Assembly (NCBI GenBank): GCA_018065365.1
Contig: JAGHTH010000084.1
Span: 1 to 11,837 of the forward strand
DNA: 11,837 nucleotides
Source: Candidatus Coliplasma caballi
GTDB taxonomy: Bacteria > Bacillota > Clostridia > Oscillospirales > CAG-382
Direction of reading: 5' to 3'
In this document: positions 6,189 through 11,837 of the stretch, one piece after another
How the letters are laid out: every line of letters begins with the position of its first letter
Numbering within the stretch: the stretch's first letter is position 1
Translations under genes and position numbers: made by a program
The notes under the pieces: model-generated
Seen by the model: only the letters and a program-made list of their open reading frames with translations
Databases searched by the model: none
Told to the model about the DNA's origin: nothing

Positions 6189-9100
6189 ATGAAAAAGAAA
6201 CTTGCTCTGCTCCTTGCGCTCGCAATGCTGCTCTGCTGCTTTGCGTCGTGCGGGGAACAACCTGCTTCGGAATCTTCCGGGCAGCCCTCGGAATCTTCCG
6301 CCGACGAAACGAGTGAAAACCCCTACGCCGACGTGGAGATCGAATACGAATCCGTCGTCAGCGTCGGCAAGCCCTACACGTTGAGACCTGCCGCGGACGC
6401 TTCCAAATATCCCGACACCTACGGGATCGAACTCTGCGACGGACAGTACGCTTCGACCGCTTCCTACTCGGACGACAAATACTGCGGCATTTCCGCAGGC
6501 AGCTCGACGATCCGCGTGGAATACGATCTCGGCGACGACTACAAGCAGATCTACAAGTTCGGCGTCAGCTATCTTTCTTCCAACGACGCCGGCATCCGAC
6601 CGATCAGCACGACGCGCGTCTTTTACTCCATGGATAAGGAAAGTTGGACGCGCACCGATTTCTTCGTCCGTCCGGAAGCGCAGGATCATTCCACGATGGA
6701 GATCGCGTGGCTGACGCTCGACTGCCCCGTTGACGCGAAATACGTCCGCTTTGATATCCACGGAGGCGGCGGCTGGACGTTCTTGGACGAAGTGATCATC
6801 ATCGCCAACACACCCGGCAGCGCCGCGAACGCGAAATATCTCGAACAGCTCAAAGCGGCTTACGGTACCCACAAGATCGCCGAAAACGCGATCAAAAAAG
6901 GCACCGAGACGATCGACCGCGCAAACTACTCCGCGATTTCCGCTACCAAAGGAATGAAATACACCGTCAACGCGGCACCCGATCCGAGCTTCCCCGACAA
7001 CGCCGAAACACCGTACCTGACCGACGGCGCTTCGACCGGCGAGAGTTACGAAAACGGCGGCTTCGTCGGCTACGCGGGCGGGCATCAGCTGACCATCGAC
7101 ATCCCGCTCGGAAAGACCGTAAACGGTCTGGCGGACTTCGAACTCGCGATGTATCAGCAGAAGAACCTTTCCTATATGCTTCCTTATTACGTCGATGTAT
7201 TCGTTTCGGCGGACGGCGCCGTTTACGACCAGGTGGGACGCGTTTACGCACCCGACAACGTTGACGTCAAGAACTTCACGTTCGCGGTCCACCTCGAAAA
7301 AGGCATTTCCGCCAAGGCGGTCCGTTTCGAGCTGGCCGAGACCGAGTCTTCCTGCTACCTCATCGAAGAAGCGACCGCGGCGTACTACGGCGTGGACGGA
7401 AACCGTTCGCTGTACGATCCCGTAACGTTCCCCGACGTAACCGAAACGCTGTATTGGCCGAAAGACTCGGCGGATTACTCCAAAGTGATCAACCTCGCGA
7501 AAGGGCTTCCCTATCAGCTCGAATCGAGCGTCAAGCTGCTTTACAACGAGGAATTTACCAAAAACACGGCTGCTTCCGCCGGCATTCTGACCGACGGCGT
7601 CTATTCCCCCAACAACACCTATAACAACGGCTATTGGAACATGACGCACAACGGTGCCGGCAGAAACGTCTATATCGACCTCGGCTACAACAGCTCGATC
7701 ACGGGCTTCAAGATCAACTATCTGAATCTGCGCGACTACGGCATTTCCGTGCCGTCCTACGCGTCGATGTACCTTTCCGAAGACGGCGCGACCTGGTACG
7801 CGGCGGGCTCCGCGTTTGCGGACGCCGGCAACAACGTCGGCCCCGTTCCCGCCGAACTGAAACTCAAAAAGCCGGTGGAAGCGCGCTTCGTAAAGATCGT
7901 GTTCCCCGTTTCTCCCCACACCTACGTGGACGAGATCGAAATTCTCGGCACCAAGAAGATCGTTTCCGGAACGGTCAAGGTAACCGAATGCGGCTCCGCG
8001 TCCGCAATGAATCAGTACATGGCACCGAGCAAGGACGTTCTGAACGGCGTTGCCGATCTGATGCTGATCTACTACACGATTCCTACCATGACGACCGATG
8101 AGGATTACTTCCTCCCCTACGTCGCGTACCTGCAGAAGAACGCGGAAGATCCGACCAAATACGACATCAAGGATACCCTGTTCGACGGCTTCCTGTTCCT
8201 GCCGAGCGTCGGCGCGCTGCCGAGCGGCGGTATGCCGTACAGTTCCGGCGAAAACCCGAACCACTGGTCCGATTGGGTGTTCCTGTTTGAAGAATGCTTC
8301 AAAGAGGGCGTCAACTTCGACGCGCTCGACAAAACCGCGGCAAAAGTCAAAAACGAACTCGGGCTCGACGACAGCTTCAAACTCAAGGTGTTCGTTACGA
8401 TCCCCTATCTCCACATGGGTCTGGCAAGCTTCGGCGACGCGGACGGCGACGGTGTGAACGAGGACACCTCCAAACTCGAGGATATCCACAAGATCATCAG
8501 CATCTACGTCGATATGTATGAAAAGAAGTTCGCCGAGATGAATTACGCAAACATCTCCCTCGACGGCTACTATTGGTTCAACGAATCCATGGGCTCCGAC
8601 AACGATCCGATCTTAGTCCCCGAGGTCGCACGAACGGTTGAGGAAAAGGGTTCCCAGCTGTTCTGGATTCCCTACTACTGCGCAAAGGGCTACACCACCT
8701 GGAACTCCTTCGGCTTCGTTACCGCTTGTATGCAGCCGAACTACGTGTTCAAGGTCGAACGCAAACTGTCCCAGCTGGATCAGGCGGCGGAATACATCCG
8801 TCAGTACGGCATGGGCATTGAGATCGAGATCAACTCGAACGCGCTGCACGATCCCGTCTTCTTCAAGCGGTATATGCAGTACCTCGGCTACGGTCTGATC
8901 AAAGGATATATGAAGAACTGTATCCACATGTACTATCAGGACGGCGCGACCTACCGTTACGCCTGCTATTCCGATTCGCCGATGGCAAGAACGGTCTATG
9001 ATTCCGTTTACGGCTTCATCAAAGGCACGCTGACCGCGCCCGCCCAACTGGACGACCGGTCCTTGACCGGCAAAAAGGATGAGGTCATCAGCGGCAAACT

Positions 9101-9296
9101 GTTCGAGAACGGCGACGAAATGCTGATGGCAACGCTGATGCGCGGCGCTTCTCACGGCAGCGTATCCGTCGCGGCAAGCGGCGCGTTCGTGTACGTTCCT
9201 TACGAGGGCTTCACGGGTACGGATTCGTTCACGTTTACCTACTCCAACTATATCGGCGTTTCCGAAGAAATCACGGTCAACATCACCGTAAAATAA
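6189..9296 (+). CDS. Large DUF4855 surface lipoprotein with discoidin-like and cadherin-like modules
   Basis: Predicted exported lipoprotein of 1035 residues. Signal peptide with Cys21 (FASCG), followed by a Ser/Glu-rich linker (about 22-45) with a short repeated ESS motif. Three beta-rich modules resembling F5/8 type C (discoidin) carbohydrate-binding domains follow at about 50-205, 257-400 and 441-590, each showing a pattern of STRVFYSMDKESW or YLSEDGATWY type and a closing KYVRF/RFVKIVF strand. Residues about 600-947 match DUF4855 (LDGYYWFNES, LFWIPYY, GIEIEIN), a domain of unknown function. Inside it, D750-D759 (DADGDGVNED) looks like a calcium-binding DxDxDG loop. The C-terminus (about 950-1035; VSVAASGAFVYVPYEGFTGTDSFTFTY) is a cadherin/Ig-like repeat. 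The start has AAAGGAG 6 nt upstream. A glycan-binding or glycan-processing role is inferred from the architecture. It is followed by a strong terminator. Confidence 0.88.
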   Translation: MKKKLALLLALAMLLCCFASCGEQPASESSGQPSESSADETSENPYADVEIEYESVVSVGKPYTLRPAADASKYPDTYGIELCDGQYASTASYSDDKYCGISAGSSTIRVEYDLGDDYKQIYKFGVSYLSSNDAGIRPISTTRVFYSMDKESWTRTDFFVRPEAQDHSTMEIAWLTLDCPVDAKYVRFDIHGGGGWTFLDEVIIIANTPGSAANAKYLEQLKAAYGTHKIAENAIKKGTETIDRANYSAISATKGMKYTVNAAPDPSFPDNAETPYLTDGASTGESYENGGFVGYAGGHQLTIDIPLGKTVNGLADFELAMYQQKNLSYMLPYYVDVFVSADGAVYDQVGRVYAPDNVDVKNFTFAVHLEKGISAKAVRFELAETESSCYLIEEATAAYYGVDGNRSLYDPVTFPDVTETLYWPKDSADYSKVINLAKGLPYQLESSVKLLYNEEFTKNTAASAGILTDGVYSPNNTYNNGYWNMTHNGAGRNVYIDLGYNSSITGFKINYLNLRDYGISVPSYASMYLSEDGATWYAAGSAFADAGNNVGPVPAELKLKKPVEARFVKIVFPVSPHTYVDEIEILGTKKIVSGTVKVTECGSASAMNQYMAPSKDVLNGVADLMLIYYTIPTMTTDEDYFLPYVAYLQKNAEDPTKYDIKDTLFDGFLFLPSVGALPSGGMPYSSGENPNHWSDWVFLFEECFKEGVNFDALDKTAAKVKNELGLDDSFKLKVFVTIPYLHMGLASFGDADGDGVNEDTSKLEDIHKIISIYVDMYEKKFAEMNYANISLDGYYWFNESMGSDNDPILVPEVARTVEEKGSQLFWIPYYCAKGYTTWNSFGFVTACMQPNYVFKVERKLSQLDQAAEYIRQYGMGIEIEINSNALHDPVFFKRYMQYLGYGLIKGYMKNCIHMYYQDGATYRYACYSDSPMARTVYDSVYGFIKGTLTAPAQLDDRSLTGKKDEVISGKLFENGDEMLMATLMRGASHGSVSVAASGAFVYVPYEGFTGTDSFTFTYSNYIGVSEEITVNITVK

Positions 9297-9305
9297 AATA
9301 GTTAG

Positions 9306-9317
9306 GAGTTAGGAGTT
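9306..9317. repeat. Left copy of a 12-bp inverted repeat in the convergent gap
   Basis: GAGTTAGGAGTT, part of a small tandem (GTTAGGAGTTAGGAGTT, 9301-9317), has a perfect inverted partner at 9495-9506. The pair brackets about 200 bp that include the bidirectional terminator. This could be the ends of a small non-coding repeat element or chance; a genome search for the motif would decide. Confidence 0.5.
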
Positions 9318-9370
9318 GTAAGACTTCATAAAGAAATACTCTTACGCAAGCAAGTCCTCAAACAAAACCA

Positions 9371-9414
9371 AAAACGGAGAGAAACCGACGTCGGCTTCTC
9401 TCCGTTTTCTTTTC
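9371..9414. terminator. Bidirectional intrinsic terminator between convergent DUF4855 and GNAT genes
   Basis: AAAACGGAGAGAA (9371-9383) pairs with TTCTCTCCGTTTT (9396-9408); after one A/C mismatch the inner CCG/CGG continues the stem around an ACGT loop. T-rich DNA follows on the plus strand (TTTTCTTTT) and on the minus strand (TTTTTGGTTTTG), so it can end transcripts arriving from both sides. Confidence 0.9.
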
Positions 9415-9494
9415 GTAAAAGCAGAAACGTTTCACTTGAGTGGCTGAAACCCGAAACCTTTCTTCCCGTCAGGAGTCAAACCATCTGATGATAG

Positions 9495-9506
9495 AACTCC
9501 TAACTC
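9495..9506. repeat. Right copy of the 12-bp inverted repeat
   Basis: AACTCCTAACTC, the exact reverse complement of 9306-9317. It overlaps the stop codon of the GNAT gene (9500-9502), so the last residues of that protein may be set by this repeat. Confidence 0.5.
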
Positions 9507-10288
9507 TTTCTTCTCCATTCCCCTTGTGAGAACGTAGAAGCAAACCCGAGCGAGCGGTACAAATGGTTGGAAATCGGGTTTTTGCGATCCACGTTGAGCT
9601 TGGCGATCCCTTCGGACGCGATCAGCTCGTTCTTGCAGCAGTTCACGACCTTGCGCGCAAACCCTTTTCCGCGGTATTCCGGGCGGGTGTAAACGGCGGC
9701 GATCTTCTGATTGACGGCTTTCTTCGCCATCGCGGCGATCTTCCCGTCGGCACGGACGATGCGGTAATTTCTGAGCCCGGCAGCGATCTGATCTCTTTCC
9801 GCACGGTCGTTGAGACCGCAATCCGCGATAAAGCGCACCGTGCATTCGTAAAGTTCGTCTAAGTCGGCTTCGCACGGGATCTCCACGTCAGGATCCGTCG
9901 GCTCGGTAATTTCGGTGCATTCCATAAAGTCCATGCCGAGATGCTCGTAATAGCAAATGCCGAACTTTTCTTTCAGCGTTTCCGCGATTTTCTCACAGAG
10001 CGGCGTGCTGCCGAGCAGCGAATACAGGCGATACCCGTTTTTTATCAGAAAGCCGAACAGTTCTTCCGTGAGTTCGCCGTCGCCGTAAACCAGCATGGAA
10101 TACGGCTCCTGCAGCGTTACGACCAACCGCCGACCGTCTTTTTCCGCTTTGGCAACATAATTGTTCCGGTCGGAACGGGTAACGAGCGGCGCGTCCATAC
10201 GGAAAAAGCCCGTCAGATCGGGCTCTTTCTCCAGAAACGTCAGATTATCTTTTAAGAACGATTCTCCGTTCGGATATACAACGATCAT
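9500..10288 (-). CDS. GNAT family N-acetyltransferase
   Basis: Cytosolic acetyl-CoA-dependent acetyltransferase of 262 residues; the acceptor substrate is unknown. The GNAT fold lies in the C-terminal half: motif A, VYTRPEYRGKGFARKV (199-214), contains the acetyl-CoA pyrophosphate loop RGKGFA, and the NPISNHLYRSLGF segment (237-249) is the usual C-terminal beta-strand/helix. The N-terminal 120 residues are less conserved and may form a second, degenerate GNAT-like lobe as in FR47-type proteins. The start ATG overlaps the stop of the upstream AI-2E family gene by 4 nt (ATGA), so translation is probably coupled. The stop sits inside the right copy of a 12-bp inverted repeat. A bidirectional terminator follows. 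Confidence 0.9.
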   Translation of the reverse strand: MIVVYPNGESFLKDNLTFLEKEPDLTGFFRMDAPLVTRSDRNNYVAKAEKDGRRLVVTLQEPYSMLVYGDGELTEELFGFLIKNGYRLYSLLGSTPLCEKIAETLKEKFGICYYEHLGMDFMECTEITEPTDPDVEIPCEADLDELYECTVRFIADCGLNDRAERDQIAAGLRNYRIVRADGKIAAMAKKAVNQKIAAVYTRPEYRGKGFARKVVNCCKNELIASEGIAKLNVDRKNPISNHLYRSLGFASTFSQGEWRRKS

Positions 10289-11682
10289 TTTTCTTTTTCC
10301 TTTTTCTTTTTCGCGATCTTCCGGAAATGCTCTTTCAATCTTTCAAAATAGTCCCGGATGCGCTCGCGCAGCGACGCCTTTTCTTCCTCGGGTGGAAGCA
10401 TCACGAACTTCATTGCTTCGGTGTCGTAGGCGCTGACTTTGTGGAAATCCACTTCCTCGGGATCCATTTCTTTCGTCTTCAGACTGTCGTCCACGCGCCT
10501 TGTGATCAGATATTCGATCACGCAGAACAGCGGCACACCGACGATCATGCCGACGATGCTCATGCCGGTACCGAGCAAGCCGAACAGCGTCCGGAAGAAC
10601 AGCAAGGAGCAGATGATCCAGAACGCGCTCACACCGGTGCGGTCGCCGAGGATCCACGGGCCGATGATATTGCCGTCCACCTGCTGCAGAATGATGAACA
10701 TAATAATGAAGATGATCCCTTCGCGGGGAGAGAGCAGCAGAATGATCGCCGCGCAGGGAACACCGCCGATGAACGGGCCCAAAAACGGAATGATGTTCGT
10801 TACACCGATGACCACGCTGACCATCACGGCGTAACGGATGCCCAGAATGCTCATCAGAATGAAACAGATCACGCCGATGATCAGCGAGTCGAGCAGTTTT
10901 CCCGACATGAAATCGCCGAAGATCTCGTTGCTGTGGCGGGTAATATCCAGCACCTTGTTGGCGGTGGCGGGCTTACAGCAGGAGAACAGCATCTTTTTGG
11001 CACGGCGCGAGAAGGTTTCCTTTTCGAGCAGCGTGTAGATCGCAACGAAGAACGAGATCAGGAAATCGAGCAGGTACGCCATGATCTCCATACCCATGCT
11101 GACCAGCGTACCGGAAAACTCCGCGATCCAACCGGAAAGCCCGTTTTCGATCCAATTCTGCAATGCCTCGATCGCTTTTCCGACCACGGAAACCAACATC
11201 CCGCCGCCTTCGCGGTGCGCGTCCAGCCAGCCGTTCAGCTGCGCCAGGTTGGAAGACACAACGTCGGAAATGTTGGAAATGCTGTTTAAGAACGCCGGGA
11301 TGATCAGCACCAGCAACGTAATGACCAAGCCGATACCGAACAGCGACGCCAGAGAAACGCCGACGATGCGGGCGCGCTTTTTCGCCTTTTCCTCGGTCAT
11401 TTTCCCTTTTTTATTGTGTTTTAAGAAGAAACGGTACGCGTATCTGCGGATGTTGTTGTCCAGCGGCGACAGAATGTATCCGAAGCCGAGTCCGAGCAAT
11501 ACCGACCGCATCGAGCCGAGCAGCCACGAAAGACCGCCCGCGATGTCTTTTGCGCGGAACAGCACGAACACCATCAGAAGACAGATCGCAAATACGCGGA
11601 TGACTTCCCATCCGATCTGCCTGTATTTCTTTCCCTCCGGGGAATCCCGGAACTCTTTTCTGTCCCAGTTCAAGCGGCTCAA
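10285..11682 (-). CDS. AI-2E/PerM family transporter (UPF0118)
   Basis: Polytopic membrane protein of about 465 residues. Hydrophobic segments are near 27-44, 58-75, 107-131, 199-219, 267-289, 308-332 and 352-390. Family hallmarks are GVTNIIPFLGPFIGG (293-307) and QQVDGNIIGPWILG (333-346). Related proteins export autoinducer-2 (TqsA) or act as Na+/H+ antiporters; many have no known substrate, so no transport role is assigned. The C-terminus is cytosolic and Lys-rich (AKKKKEKEK). The start is a TTG: the codon at 11682-11680 has AAGGAAGGG directly before it, while a second in-frame TTG at 11673 would have better spacing (about 9 nt), so the protein may be three residues shorter. It overlaps the GNAT gene by 4 nt. 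A promoter lies 27 nt upstream. Confidence 0.92.
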   Translation of the reverse strand: MSRLNWDRKEFRDSPEGKKYRQIGWEVIRVFAICLLMVFVLFRAKDIAGGLSWLLGSMRSVLLGLGFGYILSPLDNNIRRYAYRFFLKHNKKGKMTEEKAKKRARIVGVSLASLFGIGLVITLLVLIIPAFLNSISNISDVVSSNLAQLNGWLDAHREGGGMLVSVVGKAIEALQNWIENGLSGWIAEFSGTLVSMGMEIMAYLLDFLISFFVAIYTLLEKETFSRRAKKMLFSCCKPATANKVLDITRHSNEIFGDFMSGKLLDSLIIGVICFILMSILGIRYAVMVSVVIGVTNIIPFLGPFIGGVPCAAIILLLSPREGIIFIIMFIILQQVDGNIIGPWILGDRTGVSAFWIICSLLFFRTLFGLLGTGMSIVGMIVGVPLFCVIEYLITRRVDDSLKTKEMDPEEVDFHKVSAYDTEAMKFVMLPPEEEKASLRERIRDYFERLKEHFRKIAKKKKEKEK

Positions 11683-11708
11683 CCCTTCCTTGCAGTCTCT
11701 TTTTTGCT

Positions 11709-11737
11709 ATTGTACCACAGAAAAATCGGTTTGTAAA
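11709..11737 (-). promoter_or_regulatory. Sigma-A-type promoter of the AI-2E family/GNAT unit
   Basis: On the minus strand TTTACA (11737-11732) and TACAAT (11714-11709) are 17 nt apart. Initiation is expected near 11702, about 20 nt before the TTG start. Confidence 0.82.
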
Positions 11738-11767
11738 GCGGAAATTTTCGTTTTTTCGGCGAAATCG

Positions 11768-11836
11768 TCAAAAAACAGACCTCCCTTTCTTTCTCCTGCC
11801 GCGTTTTCGACGCATTTTTTCGGCTTTATTAAAAAA
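11768..11836 (-). CDS. Possible C-terminal tail of a minus-strand gene entering from the right edge
   Basis: A frame open from the window edge ends in TGA at 11770-11768 and reads NKAEKMRRKRGRRKKGRSVF at its end. The very basic composition could be a protein tail, but AGG, AGA and GGG codons are unlike the neighbouring genes and the stretch is only 22 codons. It may equally be non-coding DNA upstream of the AI-2E family promoter. No terminator hairpin was seen after it. Confidence 0.2.
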   Translation of the reverse strand, partial: FFNKAEKMRRKRGRRKKGRSVF

Positions 11837-11837
11837 T

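Noticed and set aside
6072..8489. 805-codon open frame on the minus strand
   Set aside because: It is antisense to the DUF4855 gene and the end of the DUF3810 gene, has no recognisable domain, is rich in Val/Arg/Asp as expected from the complement of biased codons, and lacks a supporting ribosome site.
9432..9875. Minus-strand frame ending in GVLSSDGLTPDGKKGFGFQPLK-like sequence
   Set aside because: Most of it overlaps the GNAT gene in another frame. The peptide-like end is produced by the repeat and gap sequence, and there is no ribosome site of its own.
11780..11837. Plus-strand mini hairpin GCGT/ACGC followed by T-run near the right edge
   Set aside because: The stem is only 4 bp and no plus-strand gene precedes it, so it is not supported as a terminator.

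Overview
The window looks like a chromosomal segment from a low-to-mid GC Gram-positive bacterium, most likely a gut-type member of the Clostridia (Bacillota). The reasons are strong AGGAGG-type ribosome sites, several lipoprotein signal peptides, GTG/TTG starts, a G5-M23 lipoprotein, a DUF3810 membrane protein and a DUF4855 surface protein. No tRNA, rRNA, CRISPR array, transposase or phage gene was seen. The species cannot be named from the sequence.

Region 1 (1-3276, minus strand) is a methionine/cysteine operon read right to left: promoter, short leader ORF, intrinsic terminator, metQ, metN, metI, then cysK running off the left edge. It holds the two most unusual signals in the window. (a) The 240-nt leader carries a 31-codon ORF with eight Met codons (core MMMMGMCMRRM) between a perfect TTGACA-17-TATAAT promoter and a strong terminator. 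Three mutually exclusive pairings (1:2, 2:3, 3:4) can be drawn by hand, which is the layout of a trp/his-type ribosome-mediated attenuator, here apparently sensing charged tRNA-Met. (b) The metQ product appears circularly permuted: after the signal peptide comes the sequence normally forming the C-terminal half of MetQ, then a short linker, then the normal N-terminal half. The methionine-binding motifs are all present but in swapped order.

Region 2 (3314-4782, minus strand) encodes a G5-M23 lipoprotein (putative cell-wall endopeptidase) followed by a small two-CBS-domain protein, probably co-transcribed. They end just upstream of the metQ promoter without an obvious terminator.

Region 3 (4914-9414, plus strand) is a two-gene unit with a clear promoter: a GTG-started DUF3810 membrane protein with an HExxH motif, and a 1035-residue lipoprotein with three discoidin-like modules, a DUF4855 region and a C-terminal cadherin/Ig-like repeat. 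A bidirectional terminator closes it.

Region 4 (9500-11737, minus strand) has an AI-2E/PerM-family membrane protein and a GNAT acetyltransferase overlapping by 4 nt, with their own promoter. The last 100 bases hold only a possible tail of another minus-strand gene.
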